This document shows, in pieces, positions 21,701 to 31,643 of a DNA stretch of 64,000 nucleotides (within the stretch, counting starts at the first letter, position 1; every line of letters starts with the position of its first letter). The stretch is taken from assembly GCA_947561395.2 (NCBI GenBank), contig OX387182.1, forward strand, positions 56,877,283-56,941,282. Direction: 5' to 3'. The DNA is from Buxus sempervirens. Its lineage: Eukaryota; Streptophyta; Magnoliopsida; Buxales; Buxaceae. The position numbers and the translations under genes were made by a program. The notes beneath the pieces are model-generated. The model worked only from the letters and a program-made list of their open reading frames with translations. It did not search any database and was not told the origin of the DNA.

Positions 21701-22302
21701 TCACCCACCATAAGTCAGCTCCGTACAGGCCAAAGATGAATGGGGCAGTAGAAGCAGCCAACAAGAATATAAAGAAGATCATTCAGAAGATGGTAGTGAG
21801 CTACAAAGATTGGCATGAAATGCTGCCACTTGCTCTACATGCCTACAGAACCTCGATCCGGACTTCAACTGGGGCAACTCCATACTCCCTAGTCTATGGG
21901 ATGGAAGCAGTCTTGCCCGTGGAAGTAGAGATCCCCTCACTCCGAGTGCTCATGGAAGCAGAACTAGAAGAAGCCGAATGGGTCCAGTCGAGACATGATC
22001 AACTTAACCTGATAGAAGAAAAGCGATTGAAAGCGCTTTGCCATGGACAGTTGTACCAGAAGAGAATGGCCCGGGCTTACAATAAGAAAGTGAGGCCCAG
22101 AACTTTCCAAGAAGGAAACTTGGTGTTAAAGAAAATTCTACCATTTCTGGAAGATCCTCGTGGTAAGTTCAAGCCCAATTGGGAAGGCCCATATGTCGTC
22201 AAGAAAGTCCTGTCAGGGGGAGCACTCATCTTGGCAGAAATGGATGGGTCAGATTTTCCTGAGCCCATTAACTCTGATGCGGTAAAAAGGTATTTTCCTT
22301 GA
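18712..22302 (+). CDS. pol: Pol: RT, RNase H, second RNase H, integrase (Tat)
   Basis: The long open frame is 1196 codons with no stop. Domains in order: reverse transcriptase with VPVPKKDGKVRMCVDYRDLN and the catalytic YVDD at residues 325-328; a gypsy RNase H (about 475-600); a second, archaeal-type RNase H (from FFDGAA at 624; conserved D, E, D and the NQFADALA end), which is diagnostic of the Tat clade; integrase with an HHCC zinc domain (about 845-893) and D, D, E at about 915, 978 and 1014, the last two 35 residues apart. A C-terminal domain ends at TGA. It starts as GTG directly after the protease stop; entry by a -1 step at the A9 run is likely. All catalytic residues I could check are present. 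Confidence 0.93.
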   Translation: MDCHFPEGSNGPSSSGELCLEGPQKTQKDFSIFSRKFKFFKKVQTTYEPYNQTELDQVEYDFDLELDFDLMGVEEETEVEEEDVPKEIEYQLERHEKGVQPNIEETISINLGTKDDPKIVKIGSCLSDVQKIEMSQFLADYKDVFAWSYRDMPGLDTDMVVHKLPILPGVKPIKQKLRRLKPEWTLKVKDEVVKQFQAGFLAVSTYPEWLANIVPVPKKDGKVRMCVDYRDLNRASPKDDFPLPHIDILVDNTAVHSLFSFMDGFSGYNQIKMAKEDQEKTAFITPWGTFHYTVMPFGLKNAGATYQRAMTALFHDMIHKEMEVYVDDMIAKSCKEEDHLINLKKVFDRLRKYSLRLNPAKCVFGATSGKLLGFIVSRRGIEIDPAKAKAIIGMPSPRTEKEVRGFLGRIQYISRFIAQLTAICEPIFKLLRKDNPTVWNEDCQQAFDTIKRYLLNPPVLVPPTPGRPLILYLSVLETSMGCVLGQHDETGRKERAIYYLSKKFTEYEAKYSSLEKTCCALVWATQRLRHYFLSHSTLLISRMDPLKYLFEKPALTGRTAKWQLLLSEFDLTYITQKAIKGQAIADHLAAHPLPEYQPLKTNFPDEAILYTEEEEDRESSWQMFFDGAANMNGNGIGAVLVKPDGSHIPIAVKLRFQCTNNIAEYEACIIGLQAAMDHGVEELDVYGDSSLIIFQTTGEWKTKDHKLIPYHQYLEEISTNFTRISFNYMPRAKNQFADALATLASMVSISEGVDIRPLEIEVRDEPAYCLVLEEAPEEEAPWFQDIKNFLNNRSLPENATATEKRTIQRLAGQFLLSGGHVYKRSHNDILLRCVAKAESERLIETVHGGVCGPHMSGHMLAKKILRLGYYWTTMEHDCYIHVRRCHQCQIYADNKHAPPGELHNMTSPWPFSMWGIDVIGMISPKASNGHRFILVAIDYFTKWVEAASYANITSNHVIKFLKHNIICRYGLPSAIVSDNASNIKNKDMKKMCEQFQITHHKSAPYRPKMNGAVEAANKNIKKIIQKMVVSYKDWHEMLPLALHAYRTSIRTSTGATPYSLVYGMEAVLPVEVEIPSLRVLMEAELEEAEWVQSRHDQLNLIEEKRLKALCHGQLYQKRMARAYNKKVRPRTFQEGNLVLKKILPFLEDPRGKFKPNWEGPYVVKKVLSGGALILAEMDGSDFPEPINSDAVKRYFP

Positions 22303-23253
22303 GTGAATATTTCTAGGAAATGATCCGAGGCCATTTTTCTTTATTTCCTTCAAAAATTTTAATCCCTAGTCTAGCCAAGTTGAGCCGGTTCGTTTCTTTG
22401 ATAAACCCAAACCGGATTTACAGTCTTAAATTGGAGCAAAACAAATTGGGGCAAAGTAAGGAAAGAAAAAGAAAAAGAGAGGAAAAGCAATGGAAATGGC
22501 AAATGAAAGCCAAGTGTGAAAAAAGATGCAAAAAATGCAATTTGGGGAAAAAGGGTTAAATTCATCATGACTGTAAGTCCGGTTGACCTATTTCCACACT
22601 TGAAAATTTTTGGGCCTTTAATACCCTTTCTTTCATAAACTGAGCCTAGCCTTTATTTCGTCCTATATTTAAGCCCTCGGTGATCTTAGTTTGTTCATTC
22701 AAATATCAAAGTAAGATGGGTGATGACGGAATTCAGAAGCCGGCCCTAGTGAAAACCGTAACTGGCGCTAGGGGCAATATTGGCAAAAAGGCAAAAAGAA
22801 AAAAAAATAAAAGGAAAAATGAAAGAAAATCAGAGGATCATGGGGATCTGAGCTTCAAGCAAAATCGGCATGAGCAGATTGGGTAATACAGTCAATTCTG
22901 GAAGAAAAGGCAGTTGGGGATGACTCTAAAGGTCCTAAGATGGACGGTTCTGATCCCTCAGTATTTTGTGGACTACCCTTTTCATTATTTAACCTGGTTT
23001 TAATTCCTTTAATTATAGGTGATTAAGTGCATGGACCAAATTTCAAAAAATACAAAAAAATATAAAAAGGAAAAAATTATACTTTGGCCAGTGATGAGAA
23101 ATCAAATACTTTTCATAAAACCTTTGTTTTTACAAGCATCTGAGCATTCTGAGGCCAATAATATAAAAACTTTATTTTGAATTAAAACCTTTGTATTTCC
23201 ACTATTGGAGTTCAATTTTGTACAAAGGTATGAAAAATGTGCAGGAAATAAAG
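22303..23253. other. Non-coding stretch between pol and the antisense ORF
   Basis: The stretch is A-rich with no recognised domain; small frames at 22320-22559 and 22680-22886 are K/R-rich by composition only. It would form the sense transcript's 3' untranslated part and lie past the 3' end of the antisense ORF. Confidence 0.5.
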
Positions 23254-24138
23254 CTAATCCCTATCTCCTAGCCGCTCCTCAAGCTCCCGAATCCGAGCTG
23301 CCTGAGCTGCAATGACTCCTGAAGCCCCCTCTGCAGCGGGATCACTCAGGAAGGAAATGACCTCATCTAAAAGGGCCTGCCTGATCCGCATACTCCTAAG
23401 GCTGGCCAAAGTATCCTGGTACTTCTGCCGGATCATACGGACCTCGAAGCGACGGGCCTGCCTCTGCTCCTCCAGCTTCTCTTCCACGGCAATACGGCGT
23501 GAGATCTGCTCCTCAAGCTGCCTCTCCAGATAAGCGCCCTGTATCCTGAGCTCCTGGGCCTCCCGTACCCATATCTGCTGAAGCCGCTTATGAGAAGCCC
23601 GCTCAGACTCTAGAATGTCCTCATAGGTGGGAGCCAAGACTACAGGAGGATCTTCGGGTACCGGGGCCTGAGTCTGTATCTGCTCCTTGATCCAGAAGAG
23701 ATAATCCTTCACATGGGCTTCTGAGAAGACTGGACCATGCATAAAGCGGACATAGGACCACTCCTTCATCAACCAGGCATTCAGCTTCATAGAAAGGGGC
23801 CCAAGACGATCCTCATATCCACATGGGATGATAATCCCCTGGGTCGCACGAAACTGACGAAGGACCCGCAGAGGAAGATAAAGCACTGCATGCCTCAGGC
23901 CAGCCAGAATCAGAAAGTTGCGGTCTCGGAAGCTAATCACTGTCTCCGCATTAGGCTGATAAGTACCAGGCCATCTCACCTGGTCATCCTTAAGCGAGCC
24001 CAAGAAAGTGAACCAGCCCTGTTTGCCCCCTGGAATATCGGGGCACCCCCTGTTGCTCATCAACAAGGGGACTTTTAGACTCGGGAAGAAGTGTCGATTG
24101 ATCTCTTCAATCTGGCTCAAATGATCAAGTAGCCAAAG
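23254..24138 (-). CDS. Antisense ORF, DUF7745-like, last exon
   Basis: A 294-residue open frame on the strand opposite to gag-pol ends at TAG (23254-23256). The N-terminal half (QLWLLDHLSQIE..., WPGTYQPNAETVISFRDR, VLYLPLRVLRQFRATQGI) resembles the C-terminal half of the plant DUF7745 family, related to plant mobile domain proteins. The second half is a long E/R/Q-rich coiled coil. It begins at a clear splice acceptor (pyrimidines then TTGCAG|CTTTGG); the upstream exon at 24315 and above joins in frame. Function is unknown. Antisense ORFs at this place are known in Tat-group elements such as Grande. Family assignment is from memory of motifs. Confidence 0.7.
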   Translation of the reverse strand, partial: LWLLDHLSQIEEINRHFFPSLKVPLLMSNRGCPDIPGGKQGWFTFLGSLKDDQVRWPGTYQPNAETVISFRDRNFLILAGLRHAVLYLPLRVLRQFRATQGIIIPCGYEDRLGPLSMKLNAWLMKEWSYVRFMHGPVFSEAHVKDYLFWIKEQIQTQAPVPEDPPVVLAPTYEDILESERASHKRLQQIWVREAQELRIQGAYLERQLEEQISRRIAVEEKLEEQRQARRFEVRMIRQKYQDTLASLRSMRIRQALLDEVISFLSDPAAEGASGVIAAQAARIRELEERLGDRD

Positions 24139-24314
24139 CTGCAAAGGAAGGGAGATATGTCAGCACATTGTAAAAAAAAAAAAAAAAGAGAGCAGAAAAA
24201 GCAAGAAAAAAGCAAAAAAAAAAAAAAAAAAAAAAAAAAAGCAAAAAAGCAAAAAAGAAAGCAAAAAAAAAAAAAAGGCAAAAATAAAAAATAAAAAAAA
24301 ATTTTTTTTTTTAC

Positions 24315-24415
24315 CTGCAGGCTATGGGCATCAATGGCACATACATCCTTATTGAGAGAGCAAGAAGATGAAGAAGCAAAAGCAAGTTGCAGAATATTCA
24401 AGCACAGGTTTGGGC
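24315..24415 (-). CDS. Antisense ORF, upstream exon (partial)
   Basis: An open stretch ends at the donor CTGCAG|GTAAAA (24315/24314). Its last codons read KDVCAIDAHSLQ and join in phase 0 to LWLLDHL of the next exon, giving the continuous block seen in DUF7745-like proteins. The open frame reaches back to a TGA at 24416-24418; the true 5' border and any further exons were not found. The intron 24139-24314 is almost pure A/G on the plus strand (T/C-rich in the direction of transcription). Confidence 0.55.
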
Positions 24416-24418
24416 ATC

Positions 24419-25290
24419 AAATGGCACCCAGGTAAATCAAATAAGAAAATCAATCAGGAAAATTCAATAAAATATTTCCTTCCTTATTATTGAAGGACAT
24501 CAAAAGCAATTGAGTTTGCAGAGGTCAATTTTAAATCCACATTCTTTTCAAAATTTGCTTGTCTCAGATTTCTTTTCATAGCCACGAGAGCTCAAAGAAA
24601 TCTGAGATAAGGAAGAGACGCCACCCCGTCAGACTATACACAGCAGGGGTTTCATTGGCTATCTTCAAATCCATGTTTTTATCACTCATTTGTTTGACCA
24701 AAGCAAGTTCAATTAGTGAGGTGTCTTTCAAACGTGCAATTTTGAGTTGTGTCTATTCTTTGTTGTTCATTGTGCTACAACTCCAGCAAAGAGGGGAAGT
24801 TGTAGACATTGCACGATTTTTGATAAATCTTGAAGGAGAGGAATACATTATTGGAATTTTCAATTCTTTGCATTGGGTTTGAGAAGGAGCAAAAAGAAAT
24901 GTGCTATAAATTCTTCTATTTTCTCTCAAAATCCTATTTTTGTCTTGAAATCCACCTCACAGCCACGAGAGCTCTGTGGAATTTAGGACAACCTTGGGAA
25001 ATGTGCCTGGTCAAAAGGATGATATCCACTCAATTTTCAACTTGGTTTGATAAAAAATCAGTTTTTCAAAAATCCTATTTTTGGGCTTAAAATCCACTTC
25101 ACAGCCACAAAGGGCTCAGTGGAATTTAAGAACTCTTGGAGAGATGCCCCCTTAAAGTGAGGGCTTTTTGGCAAATCTCCACTCAAAAATGGTTTTCTAC
25201 AGAAATTGAATTAAACCGAGCAAATCATGCTCAAGGGAATGCAATTTGGGCTTGTCTACTCTTTGCAGCTCACTGCTTCGCAGCTCCCGC
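24419..25290. repeat. Degenerate repeats near the 3' end of the Tat element
   Basis: A motif near CACAGCCACGAGAGCTC followed by (G)TGGAATTTAGGA occurs three times in diverging form (about 24575, 24958 and 25098). A PPT-plus-LTR-start copy occurs at 24788-24814. No gene is supported here. Confidence 0.6.
24788..24814 (+). repeat. Internal copy of the PPT and LTR start
   Basis: AAAGAGGGGAAGT followed by TGTAGACATTGCAC repeats, with small changes, the true junction at 25291-25320. The preceding 35 bp also match (compare 24752 onward with 25253 onward). It is a duplicated junction about 500 bp inside the element. Confidence 0.65.
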
Positions 25291-25303
25291 AAAGAGGGGC
25301 AGT
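25291..25303 (+). other. Polypurine tract of the Tat element
   Basis: AAAGAGGGGCAGT lies directly before the 3' LTR. It primes plus-strand synthesis in this class of element. Confidence 0.8.
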
Positions 25304-27577
25304 TGTAGACACCCCAAATTGCACAAACAATCATCAAAAATCATTATCTCCTGGAAAGCCAGCACAGAATTTGAAGAAAATAAACTTTTACCTGTATCCG
25401 GATTGAGTATCCGGATACAAGTACCCTTTCCCGTATCCGGATAGTCATACCGGATACGTGTGAGCCTTAGCGTATCCGGTACCATGTACCGGATACCTTA
25501 AGGCCCTTTGTTATCCGGTCTGATATACCGGATACCTTAAGTTTGCTCAAAATTAGGGTTTTCCGAGAGCTTTTCACTTTTACCATCATGTCCCTCATTA
25601 AATGAGGGGAAATCGCGGAAATAACCTTAGGGTTTAGGTTGGAGGGGTTCTAGACATTAATTTGTGTCTACCAATGACCTTAGCCCTTGCCTATAAATAG
25701 GAGCCTCCTCCTTGAGCAAATGGGACACAACTCTTGTTTTGAATTCTCGCAAAGAAGAACTCCAAGAGAAGAAGGAAACCGCTGTGGAATCGCCTCCAGC
25801 ACTCAGGTAAGCCTCAACTTTTCTTTTTATTTTCTGTCTTTACATTCCTAGATCTAGATCTCTTCTTCTACCTTTCTGTAGTGTAAAGCCTTGTTTGTAT
25901 GTGTGGAAATCCTTCCCCGGCTCAAAGTATCTCAAGACTCCCCTAGCCGTAAAACGTGAAGGCGGATCTAGGAGAAACGAGACTGGGGATTGACCCTAGT
26001 GCTAGAACCTATGTAGCATAAGGCCTTTTTTATTGATTGTAAACCGTTCCATATTCAAAGTACCCTTGATTATCTTAAAGAGAACAGAGGGAAACGATAA
26101 TGGAACGGAACCCTAGGCTATGCTAGAACCTATTTTATTGAATCTATATGCATGTGTATGGATCTTGCTAGGTTTTTTTCACTTTTGCACACATATCACT
26201 ATTTTGGCGGGATAGGCTCATATTTGGGGTTTATTGCATTTATTGTGATAAATCTCAAATAAATGGCCTCAATCAATTCTGGAATGCCTTTCGGATGATT
26301 TTGAAGTATTTGTGTTCATCTTACACGAATTTCATTTTTTATCAATTTTCGGATTTGGTTTTTACTCAAAAATGGCTTAGCTTGACAGCACCTGTACCCC
26401 TACTTCGGACGTCCGTAACTTCATCATCCGGATGAATTTTGGGACGATTCCAGAACCATGGGAAAGGTGAGGCTGTCTAGTTTATGTCCACCAAATTTCA
26501 TGATGTTCTATCTAGCCGATTTTTGACACCTCTCTGTCGAAGTTGAGTGGACAGTTCAGGTCCAAGTACAGAACTTGTCACTTCGACGGACCGCCATGTG
26601 TTCGTTTTAAGTCCGATTCAAGTGGTTTTTATTTCTGAGTACTCCTTTATGAGTCTATTTTCAAATCCAGTTGGTTTCATAATTTTTGGATTCCATTTGA
26701 ATTATTGGTAGCCGATTTACTCAGAACTGCTCATTTGCATTTTTCTGGGTAAATCTGTGATCTTCGGGGCCTGTTCGGGAGACCACCCAAGGCACGTCCG
26801 AAGGGATTTTTGTATGAGGCTAGTTTCTGTTGAAAGATGGCCATACAGACTTCAATCACACCAAATTTCACGGATTTCTATGTAGTGGATTTTTCTAGAC
26901 AATTTTCCAAAGTTGCCCACTTATCACTTTTAAAAATCCCCAACAGCAACTTCAAAGGAGCATAACTCCTAGATTTTTCATCGGAATGAAGTGAAATTTT
27001 GCATGAGAGTCTTATTTACCCTAATCTTTCAAATGGATTTGGTTTGGTTCAATTCAGAATTGGATTTGAATGATTTTAAGGCAAATGGCGTACTTTTTAC
27101 CGAATTTTCCGGATTTGATTCAACTTGGTTTTGATCAACTTGTGCTTTGATTTCTATCTTTTGAGATATTCCAGAAGTGATATTGACATAAGAGAAGATC
27201 TAAAATCCATTTGGATCTTCATTTGAAAATATCATACATTGTTCCTTTTTCAAGGCTTTTTCATGATTTTTAGCAAAGCTTTCTTACTTGATTTTTGCAT
27301 GAACATACACTTGGCAACCACTTCGTGTGGATGAATGGGGGTGCCTAACACCTTCCCCCGTTCATAATCTAATCCCCTTACCCATCTCTGGACTTGATTT
27401 TCAAGTAGGGTTATTTTTACCCTAGAATTTGTCTTTTGGTTATTTTGCCTATTTTTGAATCCTTGGTGTCCATTCTCACCCCAAAATCATGAATGGTGGC
27501 GACTCTCCCACATTTGCGTTGAGCCCGTGTGTTGACGGAGGGATGATCACTCCGGTGATTTTTTCCCATGTCTCACA
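25304..27577 (+). repeat. 3' LTR of the Tat element
   Basis: The LTR is 2274 bp and differs from the 5' LTR at six places noticed by eye: four substitutions (near 26017, 26450, 27223 and 27543 here) and two single-base indels (near 25648 and 27276). The inverted array is at 25394-25537 and the TATA box at 25692-25699. It is followed by the TSD CAAGG. Confidence 0.93.
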
Positions 27578-27582
27578 CAAGG

Positions 27583-28253
27583 CATATGTCCATAAAAATC
27601 ACAGGTAAGTATTTCTAACACTTAGATTAAGGTTTTTTTATTGTATCTCTTTATCATGTTTAATTTATTGTTCTCATGTTAGAATTCGTGATCCCTTATG
27701 TTTAACATTGTTAATATTAAAATATATACGTAAATATGTTATAAACCCAACTTAGGAAAACTTTTCATATTTAATGATAATATATTAAATATCAAATTGG
27801 TGTACATATATTATTTAAATAAGGAATATTATGCATATTCTCATGCGAGGTGTATTAGCCTCACTTACTGGGTTTCGTTGAGACTCACCCCTTATATTTT
27901 CACAGGAAACCTACAATCTTGAGATAATGAAATATGGTGACAGGATGGTGATTAGAATGTCGAACATGTTGTTTGAGATGTTATTGCTTCGGCAAGAATC
28001 TTTTATGAACCACTGGGGTTCAAGAATTGTACTTGGATGTATGTGGATAAGCCATGGTTCGGGCTGGTTAAATTTTGATTTTAATTGTTACATTGGTGTA
28101 AATTCCGCTTTAACTCTGATTGAAGAATTATTAAAATAAATACTCAAGTATTTATTGAGAAATAAATGCATTTTCGAATTCGCTTACGAGCAAGGTTACG
28201 CTCGGTCCTACTCATGCATAGTAAGTCGTGAGATGTGGATTTAGGGCGTGACA
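27583..28253 (+). repeat. Right part of the outer solo LTR
   Basis: The sequence continues from the left part after the nested element and ends GGGCGTGACA. GTTTCGTTGAGACTCACCCC and GTTACGCTCGGTCC near the end are of a type I associate with plant gypsy LTRs. No coding region is supported; the open frame at 27927-28139 has no known domain. Confidence 0.65.
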
Positions 28254-31200
28254 CCATCAGACATATCTTTAAGTCTGAAATAATCTTCTTTTACACCTGC
28301 GAAGCTTCTCTTATTTCAAAGCCCAGTACATTTTTTTTTTCTTTGTTATGCCGTCCCCCATATACCAAGCTTATCATAAAACAAAAGCAAAATCCTCCAA
28401 AATTTCCTTTTTTTTTTCTTTTTGAATCATACATCTTCACTTCAAACTAAGATATCTACAATGTAATGTGATATAAATTGTAGAGGCCAAACCACAGAAG
28501 ATAACTAATAACTGCAATTGCAATTTTGTAAAAGCCCAAAATTCAATTAAGTGAATTTACAGGACCGTGTTAAAAAATAATTTTTCAAGTTAATCCTACG
28601 GTTGAAAATTGATAACCCTAAGGGTCCCACGCAAATCACTTTTAGGGTTCACACGTGAGCCTATATATAAGGCTATTAGATATGGCCATGAATTAGAATT
28701 ATTTTTTGTGAAAATCACTATCATAGAGATTTCAAGAACCTTAGCGCAAAAGTGAGCGTGGATTCTTCCCGTACATATTACTTTAGGAGACAGAACACTT
28801 GAGCTGCTTTATTCCGTACAAATCACAGAAACTTTCAATCTTTAAGTTTGAAATAATCTTCTTTTACACCTGTGAAGCATCTCTTATTTCAAAGCTCAAT
28901 ACATATTTTCTTCTTTGTTATGCAGTCCCGATATACCAAGCTTATCATAGAAATAAAGCAAAATCCTCCGAAACTTCCCTTTTTTTTAACTAATGCTGCA
29001 AGTTTTTTCACTTCAAACTAAGATATCTACAATGTAACATGATATAAATTGTAAAGGCCAGACCACAGGAGATAACTAATAACTGCTGTTATAACATTAT
29101 TGTGTTATCAAATGGATGGCGTTGATGAAATTCAACTCATTTCTACCTTTGGCAACCCATCATCCATAGTGGGATCTCAATAAACTCCAAAAGCATAAAG
29201 AAGAGAGGAAGGGAAACTATAAATCATCGCTATAAACCAGTTCCCACCAAAGTTGGGTTGGCGAAGAAAGGGGAATTTATACACATAAAAATATTAAAGA
29301 GTTCAGGACTCTTTTAGAGAGCTTTATGTGAATAAAACTCTTCCTTTTTTTTTTCCTCCCACGTTGGGCATTTAAATGCTCGACCTAACACAGAACTGTT
29401 ACATCGAACCTATCTTGGCTGGGTCAATCGGATTGGATCAACTCATTTGGAGACAAAATCCTACTCTACCTAAACTTGAAAAGAAAATTTTTTAATATTT
29501 ATATTTAATAGAAAAATCCATTTTTCATTTAAGAGATTTATCTAGCTTCTCAACAAAGGCAAGGCACCAATGGTCCTTGAAGAAAATGAATTATTGAGTT
29601 ACCAACATGGCATTGGATTTAACTTAACTATAATAATGATTAAGAACTTCTCATCCAATTGAATCATATGTTTTGTTTTCACATAAACTAAGGATATGGA
29701 AAGAAGAGTAGTTATAAACACTATAGACCATCCCTACAGGAGTGTGAAGTGAAGGGCCCAGTTGGTAACATAAAAAAATTTAAAATATAATTGGAGGAGA
29801 AAAGAAGAAAAATAAATAAATATAGTGTCAATTTGATTCTTCGTCGCCCTAATAAATAGAAGAGAATAGAGTTTGTTTCATCTTCTTTAGAAACAAAATA
29901 TTGATAAGATATAAATATGGATGAAGAAGAACAGCATGAACTTGGAGAAACACGCATTGGAGGACTTGTTCATTCCCTACAATTTAGTTTTTCTGTCTGA
30001 AAAATATCTACATTGGCACCAAACAAGAGGAAAAAGGATTTGATATTTTTCACAGACTAAGTCACAGCTCGCATGACAGAAAGGCTTAGTACATATAAAC
30101 AGAAATGGATCCTACATCAACCATTAAGATGGTCAGTAACAATACAGAAGACCACAACCCTAATAATTATTGACTTAGTTGAATTAATTGCCTTGTAATT
30201 GTAAATTTTGTATATTTATAGCCATAATTATGGGCTTGAAAAAAAAAACGTTGAAAATATAAAAAAGCAAAATCCTTTATACCGACTAGTTGGGATCGAA
30301 AACATGAATCTTATTCCTATCTTAATCTGTCAAAAAACTATAATTTGAGTGTCAAAATCCCTATTAACTAATCCCATCTAAGTAAATTTGTGAATCATAA
30401 CCTTATTCGATCATCATTCATGATTGACTGAATTGAAATTCCACAACCTTTCACCCTTCCTCTTAATAGGCAAACAGTAAAAGTTATGTTTTATTTTGCT
30501 CTTAAATCCTGTAATGGGATAATGCAAATTTTTGTTGTTCCCCTTGTGATGGACTTATATAAGAAAAGGCTCATACCACATATTAAGTATGCGATGAAAT
30601 CTACAATGTAAAGAGGCTGAAATGAAATATATATCTGTGTTCTCATTAATCTCCGCAATAGCGGAAAAAAGTCAAGAAACAAAATTATTCCCTCACTCCT
30701 CCGTGTATTATATAATAAAATTCCATTTATCTATCTCTAATAAGATATTTCAATAATTTTTTTCCTTCAGAAATTTTCTGATTTGATCTTTATCCACAAG
30801 CAATCAATCTTCGAGTGAAGGACCTTATTATGCTCCGTGATACAACTTGACTGTGAGAGTAACAATTGCTAGACATTCTTTACATGAAAAAACATACATG
30901 CACTTACCACAGGTCATAACTCTGGAACTGATGTATCAAAGCCCAACTGCTCCATGCCACCTTATATAAATATAGAGAGTTTTATTCCTGTGACCTGTTT
31001 CATGAGGGGTATCTTTAACTTGACACATTAGTACTAGATATAGGAAAGAAGGAACATCATGCATGAAACTACAAAGGATGAAGACCCACCCAAAAAATTG
31101 TAGAAGTTTTTTCTATGGATATTTTTTGCAGTCTCAGTATTTCATAACCTTCACTCCCATTTTCTTCCACTTTTCCTTTACAACTGAATGGTCTAATGAA

Positions 31201-31487
31201 AAGTAACTTCCTTGTCCCTTTCATTCTAATAATCCTATCCTACATAAAATTCCCAAAACCCAAATGCGTCCTCAGTTATAATCTAAAGGAGAAGAAAGTG
31301 GGCAGAGATGTTCATGAGGTAGCAGACATTTTTTATTTTTCTGAAAGAATGCTATAGGAAATTTTAATATGGGAGAGTCAATAAAGTTCAACATAACTCC
31401 TTCATAGCCAAATAAACTTCTGATAAGTAATTGTCAAACTTGAATTGCAGAGGGGGAGCAATAAAAAGGCCAAAATCTTGGTTGAAA
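28254..31487. repeat. Array unit 1: AT-rich spacer downstream of DUF247
   Basis: The spacer is collinear with 44444-47840 (unit 2). Internally, a piece starting TTTAAGTCTGAAATAATCTTC is present twice (about 28268-28520 and 28841-29090). Between them lies an LTR-like piece (about 28527-28824) with a TATA (CTATATATAAGG). Unit 2 has about 115 bp near 46350-46460 that unit 1 lacks. No gene was recognised; frames of about 60-80 codons differ between units or lack domains. Confidence 0.65.
28527..28824 (+). repeat. Possible small solo LTR or promoter fragment
   Basis: The piece begins TGTAAAAG, contains CACACGTGAGCCTATATATAAGG and ends AAATCACA. It is flanked by two copies of the local repeat and is present in both units (also about 44718-45014). 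Clear TSDs were not found, so the LTR reading is weak. Confidence 0.3.
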
Positions 31488-31643
31488 TCATGCCGAAGAA
31501 ACTAGTGGCTGTGTGGAGCTTGACTCTAGAGGAGTGAAGTTCACAGGCCGCAAACAAGGAGGGAAATATGCATTGATTGCATTTTCCGGGTTCATTTCCA
31601 GCAGTTCATCCTTCTCATCTTGTTCATCATTTTCCACTGCATT
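31488..31643 (-). pseudogene. CSC1-like last exon, duplicated copy (unit 1/2 border)
   Basis: The exon copy is complete: acceptor CTCAG, 51 codons from NAVENDEQ to QPLVSSA, then TGA. It differs from the parental exon at 47841-47996 by a few bases (two amino-acid changes near the end, in TPLESSS against TSLEPSS). It has no upstream exons of its own: the preceding intron piece runs into DUF247-flank sequence. It cannot make a CSC1-like protein alone. Confidence 0.75.

Larger units (their letters stand above)
9670..27577 (+). mobile_element. Ty3/gypsy Tat/Ogre-type retrotransposon, complete
   Basis: The element is 17,908 bp long, with two LTRs of 2272 and 2274 bp (TGTAGACACC...TCTCACA) and the target duplication CAAGG on both sides (9665-9669, 27578-27582). 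Order inside: PBS, about 3-kb leader with a tandem array, gag, protease, RT-RNase H-second RNase H-integrase, antisense ORF, PPT. Large size, long LTRs, the second RNase H and an antisense ORF are traits of the Tat/Ogre group. The LTRs differ at four substitutions and two 1-base indels noticed by eye, so the insertion is recent. Coding is broken by one in-frame stop and one -1 step, and gag carries further small defects. Confidence 0.93.
7672..28253 (+). mobile_element. Solo-LTR-like element, split by a nested Tat retrotransposon
   Basis: The outer ends are TGTAACG (7672) and GGGCGTGACA (28253), with a 5-bp target duplication CCATC at 7667-7671 and 28254-28258. The homologous place in unit 2 (about 44438-44443) has one CCATC and no insert, which proves an insertion. 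Removing the nested element at 9670-27577 and one CAAGG leaves about 2.67 kb. No gag/pol coding and no second LTR are seen within those 2.67 kb, so a solo LTR is the simplest reading. TG...CA ends and a 5-bp TSD fit an LTR retrotransposon; the family is not certain. A TATA-like TATAAAAAGG lies near 8744. Confidence 0.75.

Noticed and set aside
15107-22334. Many minus-strand frames of 60-160 codons across gag-pol
   Set aside because: Mirror frames of the sense coding region without domains.
22320-22886. Lysine-rich frames after pol
   Set aside because: A-rich composition gives K/R/E codons; no similarity to Tat coding regions and no conserved start.
23312-24078. Plus-strand open frames opposite the DUF7745-like ORF
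   Set aside because: They are shadows of the minus-strand coding sequence; only the minus frame has splice sites and family motifs.
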